Shown here: positions 36,538 to 45,436 of the stretch, piece by piece
How positions within the stretch are numbered: the first letter of the stretch is position 1
Layout: each line of letters begins with the position of its first letter
Assembly: GCF_004367745.1 (NCBI RefSeq)
Contig: NZ_CP037993.1
Coordinates: forward strand, 3,720,001 to 3,784,000
Source of the DNA: Herbaspirillum huttiense
Lineage (GTDB): Bacteria; Pseudomonadota; Gammaproteobacteria; Burkholderiales; Burkholderiaceae_D
DNA length: 64,000 bases
Direction of reading: 5' to 3'
Made by a program: the position numbers and the translations under genes
Notes under the pieces: model-generated
Seen by the model: the letters and a program-made list of their open reading frames with translations, nothing else
Databases searched by the model: none
Told to the model about the DNA's origin: nothing

Positions 36538-37665
36538 ATGAAAAAACTCGATCTGCTCGGCGGCATCACGCCCGCCCAATTCCTGCGTGACTACTGGCAC
36601 AAGAAGCCGCTCCTGATCCGCAACGCCATCCCCAATTTCACCGCGCCGCTGCCGCGCCAGGAACTGTTCGACCTGGCCCGCCGCGATGATGTCGAATCGC
36701 GCCTCATCACCCATCGCACCGATGGCTGGGACATGCAGCACGGCCCCTTCAACAAGCTGCCGCCCCTGAAGCAAAAGGCCTGGACCCTGCTGGTGCAGGG
36801 CGTGAACCTGCACCATCCGGCCGCCGATGCCCTGCTGCGCCAGTTCCGCTTCGTGCCCGATGCACGCCTGGACGACCTGATGATCAGCTACGCCACCGAT
36901 GGCGGCGGCGTCGGTCCGCACTTCGATTCCTATGATGTTTTCCTGCTGCAGGCCCACGGACAACGCCGCTGGCGCATCAGCGCGCAAGACGACCTGACGC
37001 TGGAAGAAGGCGTGCCGCTGAAGATCCTCAGCCACTTCCAAGCCGAACAGGAATTCGTGCTGGAACCGGGCGACATGCTCTACCTGCCGCCGCAATACGC
37101 GCACGACGGCGTGGCCATCGGCGAATGCATGACCTATTCGGTCGGCTTCCGCTCGCCGGCCTACCAGGAACTGGGCGAATCCTTCCTGGAATTCATGATG
37201 GATACCATCGACCTGCCCGGCCGCTATGAAGATCCTGACCTGAAAGCCACCGCCAAGCCGGCCGAGTTGCCGCTGGACATGGTGGCGCGCATCCGCGACG
37301 AGCTCAACAAGATCCGCTTCACCGACGATGACATCACCATCTTCCTGGGCGAGCATCTGTCAGAGCCCAAACCCAGCGTTTTCTTCGAAGCACGGACCGA
37401 GGAATTATCTTTTGCTCGCTTTTTCCAGGGCGCGAAGAAACGCGGGCTGGCGCTGCATCGCAAGACGCGCATGCTGTACCGTGGCTCTCACGTCTTCATC
37501 AATGGCGAATCCTTCCAGGTCAATCGCGGCGACAAGGCGATCCTGGCACGATTGGCAGACTCGCGTGTGCTGGAGAAATCCGACCTCGACGTGGCCTCCG
37601 AAGACCTGCTGGAAGCCTTGCACCAATGGCATGAAAGTGGCTGGCTCGACATCATTCGAGATTAA
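36538..37665 (+). CDS. roxA: JmjC/cupin ribosomal protein oxygenase (RoxA/YcfD type)
   Basis: 375 residues. Fe(II)/2-oxoglutarate oxygenase of the cupin_4 family; E. coli YcfD hydroxylates an arginine in ribosomal protein uL16. Iron ligands HFD (His128, Asp130) and His189 in PPQYAHDGV are present, as is the N-terminal PAQFLRDYWHKKPLLIRN and the C-terminal winged helix. Alternative in-frame ATG at 36529 overlaps TATAAT. No Shine-Dalgarno is visible before either ATG. The substrate assignment follows the family and is not proven here. Confidence 0.88.
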   Translation: MKKLDLLGGITPAQFLRDYWHKKPLLIRNAIPNFTAPLPRQELFDLARRDDVESRLITHRTDGWDMQHGPFNKLPPLKQKAWTLLVQGVNLHHPAADALLRQFRFVPDARLDDLMISYATDGGGVGPHFDSYDVFLLQAHGQRRWRISAQDDLTLEEGVPLKILSHFQAEQEFVLEPGDMLYLPPQYAHDGVAIGECMTYSVGFRSPAYQELGESFLEFMMDTIDLPGRYEDPDLKATAKPAELPLDMVARIRDELNKIRFTDDDITIFLGEHLSEPKPSVFFEARTEELSFARFFQGAKKRGLALHRKTRMLYRGSHVFINGESFQVNRGDKAILARLADSRVLEKSDLDVASEDLLEALHQWHESGWLDIIRD

Positions 37666-37817
37666 TGAAATTTATTGCGGACACTTCTCGAAATTACTTT
37701 AGGAAATCCCGGAGAGCGGCTTGCGCCAAGACTTTCCGGGCCGCTGAAAAGGGATGTAAGTTCTTACAAATTCTTACGAATTCCCATCGTGGCGATGTGA
37801 TTCCGGAAAAAAATAGC

Positions 37818-37823
37818 TATAAT
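37818..37823 (+). promoter_or_regulatory. Candidate -10 box (TATAAT) for the small lipoprotein gene
   Basis: Exact consensus hexamer in an A-rich context; no convincing -35 partner 16-18 bp upstream. It would give a leader of about 155-160 nt. Confidence 0.4.
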
Positions 37824-37934
37824 GATGGGCTGGAAAGTTTTCGTTGTCAGGCGTTGTTTCGGCAGTAAAGAAGAAGCAAGAACCGAAGCCCGACCGTGAG
37901 GTCTTACCCGCGGCGAAAGCCTCCCAGTAGAGCG

Positions 37935-37952
37935 ATAATTACCGGTAATTAT
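37935..37952. promoter_or_regulatory. Perfect 18-bp palindrome in lipoprotein leader
   Basis: ATAATTACCGGTAATTAT, flanked by GCG/ATCGC bases that extend the pairing with a small bulge. It lies 35 bp upstream of the ATG. It could be an operator or the top of an RNA hairpin covering the 5' leader. Confidence 0.55.
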
Positions 37953-37987
37953 TCATCGCACAATTTTTAAATATTGAAGGAATATTC

Positions 37988-38254
37988 ATGAAAAAGACTC
38001 TGTTGATCGCTTCGTTGTTGGCTGTTGCCCTGGCTGCTTGCGGCAAGAAGGAAGAAGCACCTGCTGCTGCTCCTGCTGCTGAAGCTCCGGCCGCTGCTGC
38101 TCCGGCTGCTGATGCAAAGCCGGCTGAAGCCGCTCCTGCTGCTGACGCTGCCAAGCCGGCTGACGCCGCTGCTCCGGCTGCTGATGCGAAGCCTGCTGAC
38201 GCTGCCGCTCCGGCCGCTGATGCAAAGCCGGCTGAAGCCGCTCCGGCCAAGTAA
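37988..38254 (+). CDS. Small Ala/Pro-repeat lipoprotein
   Basis: 88 residues. Signal peptide with lipobox LAAC (Cys18), then KKEEAP and a low-complexity mature region of repeated APAADAKPA(D/E)AA units, likely extended and unstructured. RBS GAAGGA lies 7 bp before the ATG, and a perfect terminator follows 18 bp after the stop, so it is a real monocistronic gene. Function unknown; a periplasmic spacer or cell-wall-spanning tether is a guess. The repeats make the DNA itself repetitive and prone to length change. Confidence 0.8.
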   Translation: MKKTLLIASLLAVALAACGKKEEAPAAAPAAEAPAAAAPAADAKPAEAAPAADAAKPADAAAPAADAKPADAAAPAADAKPAEAAPAK

Positions 38255-38674
38255 TCTTCGGATTATTTTCGGAAAAAACCGGTCGCAAGACCGGTTTTTT
38301 TTCGTCCCGAGTTTTGTTGTCGTTTTGTTTTTGCCGGGCGTTCCAGTCCGAAACTTCATATCACACGTGAAGCAGCCTTCACTTCAGATCTGCCGGACAT
38401 TGCCCTCGTTTGATCCACCGCAAACCGCTCAGAACGGCCCAGGAACGCATCGGCGCATTCAATCCTGGCTCACCCACTGACAAGGACCTGACAAGCCCGC
38501 AGAAGCCGCATTTCTTATCGAAGACACAATATCGCAGCAGACGAGACGGAACCGCGGACCGGGATCAAATCAAGGCCCTTCAAGCTGAAGAAAAAGAGAA
38601 ACAAATTGTTTCTGACGCAGCGCACCCAAGACACAGACAGCCTGACAAAGGGCTGACCCACTCGCGTTTTGCGA
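38255..38674. other. Intergenic region with terminator, otherwise empty
   Basis: 420 bp. The lipoprotein terminator (38273-38302) and an AGAAACAA-A-TTGTTTCT palindrome at 38597-38613, which on the minus strand precedes a T-rich stretch and might end the MBL-hydrolase message. No gene or promoter recognised in between. Confidence 0.6.
38273..38302 (+). terminator. Terminator of small lipoprotein gene
   Basis: AAAAAACCGGTC-gcaa-GACCGGTTTTTTTT: GNRA-looped stem with A- and T-runs. Confidence 0.95.
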
Positions 38675-39460
38675 TCAGACGTCCAGCCAGGCGAAGCCTT
38701 CTTCCTGACAGGCGATGCCGATCTCGCCAAAAGTGGTGCCGAGTACGCTTTCGATGGCCGCGCGGGCCAGTTCGGGCGTGTTGTTCTGCTGGCTCAGGTG
38801 AGCGCCGATGACGCGCTTGAGCCGACTTTTGTCGAGCAGCCGCAGGATCTCGGCGCTGGCGTCGTTGGCCAGATGGCCGTAGTCGCCGCCGATGCGGCGC
38901 TTGAGGAAGGCGGGATAAGGCGAGCGATCCAGCATGTCGCGGTCGTGATTGCATTCCAGCAGCAGCGCATCGCAGGCATCGAGGGCTTGCACCAAATGCG
39001 CGGTCGGCTGGCCGGCATCGGTCAACACGCCCAGTCGACGATCACCATCGCTGGCCACGTACTGGACCGGCTCGCGGGCATCGTGCGGAACGGTATAGGG
39101 AGAGAGTTCGAGATCGCCGATGGCAAGCTTCTGGCCATCGGCGCAGAAACGTACATCGACATCGTTGGCCTGCTCGGCCACCGCCTGCCAGGTGCCGTAA
39201 CTGAGCCAGACCGGAATGCGATAGCGCCGCGCGAATTTGAAGACGCCGCTGACGTGGTCCGAATGTTCATGCGTGACCACGATGCCCGAGACATCGGAAG
39301 GATCCAGGCCCAGGCGCAGCATGCGCTTTTCGGCTTCGCGCAAAGTAAAGCCGCAGTCCAGCATGACCGTGGTCCCCGAGGAGGGGCGCTGGTCGCCGGC
39401 TGCGGCCGAGATCAGCAGCGCATTGCCTTCGCTGCCGCTACCGAGGCTCGCGAACTTCAT
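38675..39460 (-). CDS. MBL-fold metallohydrolase (YycJ/WalJ-like)
   Basis: 261 residues of metallo-beta-lactamase fold. N-terminal MKFASLGSGSEGNALLI and metal motif THEHSDH (His64, His66, Asp68, His69) with later Asp/His ligands (LTDAG, LLLECNHDRDML, GAHLSQQNNTPE) place it in the YycJ/PhnP-like group, thought to be 5' exonucleases or phosphodiesterases. It starts 18 bp after bamC, so it is the last gene of the dapA-bamC unit. The exact substrate is unknown. Confidence 0.88.
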   Translation of the reverse strand: MKFASLGSGSEGNALLISAAAGDQRPSSGTTVMLDCGFTLREAEKRMLRLGLDPSDVSGIVVTHEHSDHVSGVFKFARRYRIPVWLSYGTWQAVAEQANDVDVRFCADGQKLAIGDLELSPYTVPHDAREPVQYVASDGDRRLGVLTDAGQPTAHLVQALDACDALLLECNHDRDMLDRSPYPAFLKRRIGGDYGHLANDASAEILRLLDKSRLKRVIGAHLSQQNNTPELARAAIESVLGTTFGEIGIACQEEGFAWLDV

Positions 39461-39478
39461 CTGAGCCCCGGGTCCTGC

Positions 39479-40660
39479 TTACTTCAGCTGTTCGTTGAGC
39501 AGACCGAGGATCTTGTCGGAGATACCCGAGGTATCCGGACCACCCTCGCCGTTCTGCACGACGATGTTGCTGCTGTCGGAACCGGCACCCTTGACCACGA
39601 TGCGGTACTTGGCAGCCTTCTTGTCCTTGTCCTTGGAGCTGAAGATGCGCGAGAAGAAACCGTCATCCTTCTTGTCCTTGGCATCCTGGTTCTGGTCCAC
39701 GTAGCGCACGAAGTAGATGCCCTGGCTGCGGTCGCGGTCTTCCACGGTGAAGCCCACGCGGTCCAGTGCCAGGCCGACGCGACGCCATGCGCGGTCGAAG
39801 CCTTCATCCACTTGCACGCTGGTGCCGGTGGCGGTCTTCTGCAGGCGCGAACGGGCCTGCAGCGAGGGAGCATTGGCCACGGCTGCCTTGGCCTTGGTTT
39901 CTTCTGCACCCAGGCGCACCATCAGGCGCGACAGGAATTCAGCTTCCAGGCCAGGATCGGAGGGACGTGCGGTCCAGACCGAGGTTTCCTTGGCCGAACC
40001 GGTCAGCACTTCTTCGGCACCGCGATGGCTGATGAAGATTTCGGTGGTGCCGTTCGGGCCGCGTTCCAGACGGGTGCGGAACTTGTCGCGCTCGCCGGTG
40101 GAGTACAGGGAATCAAATACCTTGCCCAAGGTATTGCGGATGAAGTCCTGCGGGATCTTGGCACGGTTCTCGGCCCAGTCGGTTTCCATCACGCCGGTCT
40201 CGGGCGATTCGATATTGATCAGAAATCCGCTGTCCTGCCAGAAGTCCTTGATCTGCGGCCACAGCTGTTCCGGGGTCTGCTTGACCACCAGCCAGCGCTG
40301 CGAACCATCGCGCTCGATACGGATTTCGTTGCCCTTGGACGTCGGTGCCACGGAGGTGACATCGGTGGTCGGCTTGTTCTGCTGTTCCAGCTGGTAGCCG
40401 GAAGCAGTGGCCACGCCCTTGTTGGCTTCGGGGATGGCGTAGCGGTTGTCGCGCTGCAGCTGGGTCAGGTCGGGCGGCACTTCCAGGCGCGGGCCACGGG
40501 CCTTTTCGGCGCTCTTGTAATCGATACGGTCGCCTTCGAGCATATTGCCGATGGACGAGCATCCTGCCAGTCCGGCCAGCGCCAGTGCGACGACGATGCT
40601 GCGTTGGGTAAGTGTGTACGCGGAGCGGGAGACCGGACGAACGTTATTGCTATTAGTCAT
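39479..40660 (-). CDS. bamC: Outer-membrane assembly lipoprotein BamC
   Basis: 393 residues. Lipobox LAGC (Cys34), the unstructured N-terminal part that contacts BamD (GDRIDYKSAEKARGPRLEVPPDLT) and two helix-grip domains (about residues 118-230 and 275-385). Part of the BAM complex that inserts beta-barrel proteins into the outer membrane. The gene order dapA-bamC is shared with E. coli. It starts 61 bp after dapA. Confidence 0.95.
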   Translation of the reverse strand: MTNSNNVRPVSRSAYTLTQRSIVVALALAGLAGCSSIGNMLEGDRIDYKSAEKARGPRLEVPPDLTQLQRDNRYAIPEANKGVATASGYQLEQQNKPTTDVTSVAPTSKGNEIRIERDGSQRWLVVKQTPEQLWPQIKDFWQDSGFLINIESPETGVMETDWAENRAKIPQDFIRNTLGKVFDSLYSTGERDKFRTRLERGPNGTTEIFISHRGAEEVLTGSAKETSVWTARPSDPGLEAEFLSRLMVRLGAEETKAKAAVANAPSLQARSRLQKTATGTSVQVDEGFDRAWRRVGLALDRVGFTVEDRDRSQGIYFVRYVDQNQDAKDKKDDGFFSRIFSSKDKDKKAAKYRIVVKGAGSDSSNIVVQNGEGGPDTSGISDKILGLLNEQLK

Positions 40661-40721
40661 ATCGTTACTAGTGAAAGCGGAATCGGATTTCAGGAGACCT
40701 GCGCCAAAACGGCCAAGCCGA

Positions 40722-41600
40722 TCAGTTTAAGACGCCGGACTCGCGCAGGGCAGCGCGCACGGTGTCGTGGAAGGACTCGCCCAGCGGCGCCAGCGGCAGG
40801 CGCATGCCCGACGGGATCAGACCCATCTCCTGCATGGCCCACTTGACCGGCACCGGGTTGGGTTCGACGAAGAGCTTGTTGTGCAGCGGCAGCAGCTTGT
40901 TGTTCAGTTCCACGGCACGAGCGATGTTGCCGCTCATGGCGGCCACGCACAGCTCGTGCATGTCGCGCGGGGCGACGTTGGCCGTCACCGAGATGTTGCC
41001 GGCGCCGCCATACAGCATCAAGGCGATGGCGGTGGCGTCGTCACCGGAGTAGACCGCGAAGTCCTTGGGGGCCAGGCGGATCAGGTCGGTGCCGCGACCG
41101 ATGTTGCCGGTAGCATCCTTCACGCCCACGATGCCCTTGACCTGCGCCAGGCGCAGGATGGTCTCGTTGCTCATGTCTGCGACCGTACGGCCGGGCACGT
41201 TGTACAGGATCACCGGCAGATCCACCGCTTCGGCGATGGTCTTGAAGTGCAGGTACATGCCTTCCTGGGTCGGACGGTTGTAGTAGGGCACCACCTGCAG
41301 CGAGGCGTCGGCGCCGACCTTCTTGGCGAAGGCGGTCAGCTCGATGGCTTCGGCAGTGGAATTGCCGCCGGTACCGGCGATGATGGGGATGCGTTTGGCC
41401 GTGTGCTCGACCGCGACCTTGATCAGTTCGCAGTGCTCTTCCATCGAGACGGTGGGCGATTCGCCGGTGGTACCGACGATGACGATGCTGTCGGTTCCCT
41501 CGGCGATATGCCAGTCGATCAGCTTGCGCAGGCCATCGTAGTCGAGGCTGCCGTCCGGATGCATGGGAGTGACGATTGCAACAATGCTACCCTTGATCAT
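40722..41600 (-). CDS. dapA: 4-hydroxy-tetrahydrodipicolinate synthase
   Basis: 292 residues. Condenses pyruvate and aspartate semialdehyde at the entry to lysine and diaminopimelate synthesis. Active-site residues are Thr44-Thr45 (GTTGESPT), Tyr107, Tyr133 (ILYNVPGRT) and Schiff-base Lys161 (GVKDATG). Length and alignment match E. coli DapA. The substrate-producing asd gene is at the right edge of the window. Confidence 0.98.
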   Translation of the reverse strand: MIKGSIVAIVTPMHPDGSLDYDGLRKLIDWHIAEGTDSIVIVGTTGESPTVSMEEHCELIKVAVEHTAKRIPIIAGTGGNSTAEAIELTAFAKKVGADASLQVVPYYNRPTQEGMYLHFKTIAEAVDLPVILYNVPGRTVADMSNETILRLAQVKGIVGVKDATGNIGRGTDLIRLAPKDFAVYSGDDATAIALMLYGGAGNISVTANVAPRDMHELCVAAMSGNIARAVELNNKLLPLHNKLFVEPNPVPVKWAMQEMGLIPSGMRLPLAPLGESFHDTVRAALRESGVLN

Positions 41601-41700
41601 GGTGTGCGTATGTAAGGTGGTGGTCAGAATAAAGGCCTGATTGTAGCGGATAGACGCCTCATCAGGTCAATTTGCGGCTGCCAGAGATGAAAGCGGACGT

Positions 41701-41733
41701 AAAAAAAACCGGAGAGCCCGCCCCTGCGGGCCC
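41701..41733 (-). terminator. Terminator of trpS
   Basis: Read on the minus strand: GGGCCCGCAGGGGCGGGCTCTCC-type stem (GCCCGC/GCGGGC) followed by GGTTTTTTTT. Confidence 0.85.
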
Positions 41734-41763
41734 CGCGACGGCCTGCAACCCGCTTGCCGCTGG

Positions 41764-42963
41764 TCAATAACCCAGCCCCATGGCTTCGCGCACGTCGCGC
41801 ATGGTGTCCTGGGCCAGCTTGCGCGCCTTCTCGCAGCCATCGGCGACGATGGCGCGCACCAGCGAGGGATCGTCCAGATAGGGCTGGGCGCGCTCCAGCA
41901 TCGGTTGCTGCTCTTGCAGGATGGCATCGATCACCGGTTGCTTGCATTCCAGGCAACCGATTCCTGCTGAACGGCAACCCTTGGCTGCCCATTCCTTCAC
42001 CTGCGGCGTGGAATAAACCTGGTGGAATTGCCAGACCGGGCATTTGTCCGGATCGCCCGGATCGCTGCGGCGCACGCGCTGCGGGTCGGTCGGCATGGTC
42101 TTGACCTTCTTGGTGACCGAAGCGGCCTCTTCACGCAGGGCGATGGCGTTGCCGTAGCTCTTGGACATCTTGGCCCCATCCAGCCCCGGCAGGCGTGAAG
42201 CTTCGGTGAGCATGGCCTGCGGCTCGGTGAGGATCAATTTGCGGCTGCCTTCGAGGTAGCCGAACAAACGTTCACGATCGATCATCGACAGGTTCTGGGC
42301 ATCGTCCAGCATGGCCTTGGCCTGTTCCAAGGCTTCATCGTCGCCCTTTTCCTGGAATTGCGTACGCAGTTCCAGGTACAGCTTGGCGCGCTTGCTGCCC
42401 AGCTTCTTGGTGGCGGCCAGGGCCTTTTCCTCGAAGCCTTTTTCCTTGCCGTACAGGTGATTGAAACGGCGCGCGATCTCGCGCATGATCTCGATGTGCG
42501 GCACCTGGTCTTCACCTACCGGCACCTGGCTGGCGCGGTAGATCAGCACGTCGGCCGCCTGCAGCAGCGGGTAGCCCAGAAAGCCGTAGGTGGCCAGATC
42601 GCGGTCGGCCAGCTTTTCCTGCTGGTCCTTGTAGGTCGGCACGCGTTCCAGCCAGCCCAGCGGGGTGGCCATGGACAGCAGCAGATGCAGCTCGGCATGC
42701 TCGGGCACGCGCGACTGGATGAACAGCGTGGCCTGGGAGGGATCAACCCCGGCGGCGAGCCAGTCGATCACCATTTCCCAGGTGCTGGTCTCGATCACGG
42801 AGGGATCGTCGTAATGAGTAGTCAGTGCATGCCAGTCGGCCACGAAGAACAGGCAGGGCAGCTCGGATTGCAGCTTGACCCAGTTCTTCAGGGCACCGTG
42901 ATAGTGGCCCAGGTGCAGCGCGCCCGTGGGGCGCATGCCGGAGACGACGCGGTCAGGATACAT
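41764..42963 (-). CDS. trpS: Tryptophanyl-tRNA synthetase with inserted domain
   Basis: 399 residues, class I synthetase. HLGH at 17-20 and KMSKS at 265-269 (GAKMSKSYGNA). Compared with the 334-residue E. coli enzyme it has about 60 extra residues at about 172-240, between the REIARRFN and LTEPQAMLTEA segments. It also carries Cys308, Cys330, Cys337 and Cys340, spaced C-x21-C-x6-C-x2-C, close to the Fe-S motif described for Thermotoga maritima TrpRS. The ATG is at 42963; no upstream alternative. It is followed by a terminator, then dapA. Confidence 0.97.
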   Translation of the reverse strand: MYPDRVVSGMRPTGALHLGHYHGALKNWVKLQSELPCLFFVADWHALTTHYDDPSVIETSTWEMVIDWLAAGVDPSQATLFIQSRVPEHAELHLLLSMATPLGWLERVPTYKDQQEKLADRDLATYGFLGYPLLQAADVLIYRASQVPVGEDQVPHIEIMREIARRFNHLYGKEKGFEEKALAATKKLGSKRAKLYLELRTQFQEKGDDEALEQAKAMLDDAQNLSMIDRERLFGYLEGSRKLILTEPQAMLTEASRLPGLDGAKMSKSYGNAIALREEAASVTKKVKTMPTDPQRVRRSDPGDPDKCPVWQFHQVYSTPQVKEWAAKGCRSAGIGCLECKQPVIDAILQEQQPMLERAQPYLDDPSLVRAIVADGCEKARKLAQDTMRDVREAMGLGY

Positions 42964-43024
42964 GGCGTTTGACGTTGGTTGGCAGGTGGCGGTTCGACAT
43001 GAACAGGATCAGCGACATGAAGGA

Positions 43025-43684
43025 TCAGAACAGCAAGGTAATGGGGAAGGTAATGAGCTGCAGCAGCTTGCCGGCCACATACATCACGGGGGCCATCCAC
43101 CAGGCGTAAATCACCTTGAGCAGCACCAGCGCCATGACGATGAAGAAGCCATAGGGCTCGATCTGGGCGAATTTATACGCATATTTGTTCGGCAACAAGC
43201 TGGTGAGGATACGCCCGCCATCCAGCGGCGGAATCGGGAACAGGTTGAAGGCGAACATCACCAGGTTGGTCAGCACCCCTGCCCTGGCCATCAGTGTGAA
43301 GAATTCTTCCTGCACCCCGCCCAGCGCCAAGGCATAGATGGCCAGCATCCACAGCAGTGCCATGAAGAAATTGGCAGCGGGACCGGCCAGCGAGACCCAG
43401 GCCATGTCGCGCTTGGGCTTGCGCAGGTGGCCGAAGTTGATCGGCACCGGTTTGGCGTAGCCGAACAGGAAAGCGCCATTGGTGGCGAAGTACAGCATGA
43501 TGGGAATGAGGATGGTACCAAAGGGATCGATGTGCTTGAGCGGATTGAGGCTCATGCGCCCCATCGAATACGCCGTGGTATCCCCGAAAAACTTGGCCGC
43601 ATAGGCATGGGCCGCCTCGTGCAGGGTGATGGCGAAGAGCACGGGCAGCGCGTAAACCGCGACGGTCTGGATGAGTTCATTCAT
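43025..43684 (-). CDS. Site-2-protease-like M50 membrane metallopeptidase
   Basis: 219 residues with about six membrane segments. Zinc motif HEAAH (His22, Glu23, His26) in the first helix and NLFPIPPLDGG near residue 165 supply the third ligand. The short form without a PDZ domain is common in bacteria; targets are unknown. It lies between the YciO-type gene and trpS on the same strand, a frequent arrangement in Burkholderiales, and trpS begins 61 bp downstream. Confidence 0.92.
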   Translation of the reverse strand: MNELIQTVAVYALPVLFAITLHEAAHAYAAKFFGDTTAYSMGRMSLNPLKHIDPFGTILIPIMLYFATNGAFLFGYAKPVPINFGHLRKPKRDMAWVSLAGPAANFFMALLWMLAIYALALGGVQEEFFTLMARAGVLTNLVMFAFNLFPIPPLDGGRILTSLLPNKYAYKFAQIEPYGFFIVMALVLLKVIYAWWMAPVMYVAGKLLQLITFPITLLF

Positions 43685-43774
43685 GGGCGGGGATTTTAGC
43701 AGAGGGACAACGAACTGCCCCGGATTCGCTCGGGGCCGCTTCCGCTGGCCGGATGTGGGTGAACAAAAACTCGC

Positions 43775-44410
43775 TCAGGCAGCCTGCAAACCGAAGATGC
43801 CTGCATCTCCCCTGCCCTGGCGTACCAGCACGGGTTCATTGTCATCGGTGAGATCGATCACGGTGGTCGGCTCCAGGCTGCAGGCACCGCTGTCGATGAC
43901 CAGTTCGATCTGCTTTTCCAGATGGCTGCGGATGTCTTCGGCGCTGGTCAGCGGCAGGTCTTCGTCCGGCAGGATCAGGGTGGTACCCAGCAGCGGCTGG
44001 CCCAGTTCTTCCAGCAGCATGTGGGCGATGCGGTTCTCCGGCACGCGCAGGCCGATGGTCTTGCGCGAGGGGTGCGAGAGGCGGCGCGGCACTTCCTTGG
44101 TGGCTTCCAGGATGAAGGTATAGGCACCGGGCGTAGCGGCCTTCAGCAGGCGGTACTGGCGGTTGTCCACCTTGGCGTACAGGGCGATCTCGGAGAGGTC
44201 GCGGCACAGCAGGGTCAGGTGGTGCTTGTCGTCCACGCCACGGATGCGGCGCACGCGTTCCACGGCATCCTTGTTGTCCAGCTGGCAGACCAGCGCGTAG
44301 CAGGAGTCGGTGGGCAAAGCCACCAGGCCGCCCTTGTGGATGATCTGCGCGGCTTGCTTGATCAGGCGCAGTTGCGGGTTGTCGGGGTGAATCTCGAAAA
44401 ACTGGCTCAT
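43775..44410 (-). CDS. YciO/Sua5/YrdC-family protein
   Basis: 211 residues of the YrdC double-stranded-RNA-binding fold: KGGLVALPTDSCYALVCQLD, KHHLTLLCRDLSEIA, GAYTFILEATKEVPRRL, TIGLRVPEN. The KGG...PTDT-type motif appears as PTDSCY, as in YciO rather than the threonylcarbamoyl-AMP synthases TsaC/Sua5 (PTDTVYGL), so a tRNA t6A role is uncertain. Start at MSQFFEIHPDNPQL; upstream frame to 44455 is unsupported. Located between htpX and the M50 gene. Confidence 0.9.
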   Translation of the reverse strand: MSQFFEIHPDNPQLRLIKQAAQIIHKGGLVALPTDSCYALVCQLDNKDAVERVRRIRGVDDKHHLTLLCRDLSEIALYAKVDNRQYRLLKAATPGAYTFILEATKEVPRRLSHPSRKTIGLRVPENRIAHMLLEELGQPLLGTTLILPDEDLPLTSAEDIRSHLEKQIELVIDSGACSLEPTTVIDLTDDNEPVLVRQGRGDAGIFGLQAA

Positions 44411-44443
44411 GATGCGGTTTCCGTTTCCAATCCAAATCCAAAT

Positions 44444-44480
44444 CGTAAAAAGCACAACGGCGGTGTCGCCACCGCCGTTG
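44444..44480 (-). terminator. Terminator of htpX
   Basis: CAACGGCGGTG-tcgc-CACCGCCGTTG, perfect 11-bp stem; on the minus strand it is followed by TGCTTTTTACG. Confidence 0.9.
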
Positions 44481-44496
44481 TCGCTGCCCGCCGGGC

Positions 44497-45372
44497 TTAG
44501 CGCTGGCCGCGCAGGGCGGCGATGCGCTGTTCCAGCGGCGGGTGTGTCGAGAACAGCGCCATGATGCCGGGCTTGTCGCTGATGCCCAGGGCCGCCATGT
44601 TCTGCGGCAGGCCTTCCGGCGAAAAACCGCCCAGGCGCGCCAGGGCATTGATCATCGGCTGGGGCGTGCCCAAGAGGCGCGCCGCACCGGCATCGGCGCG
44701 GAATTCACGATGGCGCGAGAACCAGGCCACGATGATCGAGGCACCGATACCGAAGACGATCTGGCACACCATTACCGTCACCATGTAACCAATGCCGGGG
44801 CCGGAAGACTCGTTGTTGCGGCGCAGGGCCGAATCCACGAAATAGCCGACCACCCGCGACAGGAACACCACGAAGGTATTCACCACGCCCTGGATCAGAG
44901 TCATGGTGACCATGTCGCCGTTGGCGATGTGAGCCACTTCGTGGCCGAGTACGGCTTCCACTTCCTCCTGCGTCATGCCCTGCAGCAGGCCGGTGGAGAC
45001 CGCCACCAGGGCCGAATCCCGGAAGGCACCGGTGGCAAAGGCATTGGGTTCGCCGTCATAGACCGCCACTTCCGGCATGCCGATGCCGGCGCGCTGGGCC
45101 AGCTTGCCCACGGTCTGCAGCAGCCAGGCTTCGGTACCGTTCATGGGCGTTTCGATCACGCGCGCGCCGGTGGACCACTTGGCCATGCTCTTGCTCATCA
45201 GCAAGGAGATGATCGATCCGGTGAAGCCGACCACCAGCGAAAACACCATCAGCATCGGCAGGTTCAGGCCGGAACGCGTGAGGAAGCGGTCCACGCCCAG
45301 CAGGGAGAGGATCACGCTCATCACCACCAGCACGGCGATGTTGGTGGCGATAAACAGCAGGATGCGTTTCAT
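44497..45372 (-). CDS. htpX: HtpX membrane zinc metalloprotease
   Basis: 291 residues, M48 family. Two N-terminal membrane helices, catalytic HEVAH (His144, Glu145, His148), two further helices (about 158-180 and 195-215) and the third zinc ligand in [12 protein letters not shown]. It degrades misfolded inner-membrane proteins. The length matches E. coli HtpX. Often heat- or envelope-stress-induced, but no specific operator is visible here. Confidence 0.97.
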   Translation of the reverse strand: MKRILLFIATNIAVLVVMSVILSLLGVDRFLTRSGLNLPMLMVFSLVVGFTGSIISLLMSKSMAKWSTGARVIETPMNGTEAWLLQTVGKLAQRAGIGMPEVAVYDGEPNAFATGAFRDSALVAVSTGLLQGMTQEEVEAVLGHEVAHIANGDMVTMTLIQGVVNTFVVFLSRVVGYFVDSALRRNNESSGPGIGYMVTVMVCQIVFGIGASIIVAWFSRHREFRADAGAARLLGTPQPMINALARLGGFSPEGLPQNMAALGISDKPGIMALFSTHPPLEQRIAALRGQR

Positions 45373-45436
45373 CGGGGAAAACTCCTATCGGAAAAGTGGT
45401 TATTAGATAGGAATCGCCCTGCTGAATTCAAGAGCT

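Larger units (their letters stand above)
37666..37987. other. Intergenic leader of the small lipoprotein gene
   Basis: 322 bp. An AGCGGC/GCCGCT imperfect hairpin after roxA, a GTAAG-TTC-TTAC repeat near 37756, TATAAT at 37818-37823 (probable -10, no clear -35), then a ~160-nt leader with a perfect 18-bp palindrome at 37935. No gene seen. Confidence 0.65.

Noticed and set aside
37988..38254. CRISPR-like or satellite repeats
   Set aside because: The periodicity is codon-level repetition of APAADAKPA inside a lipoprotein gene.
38669..40846. 725-codon plus-strand open frame opposite the MBL hydrolase and bamC
   Set aside because: Spans two real genes on the other strand and has no recognisable domain.
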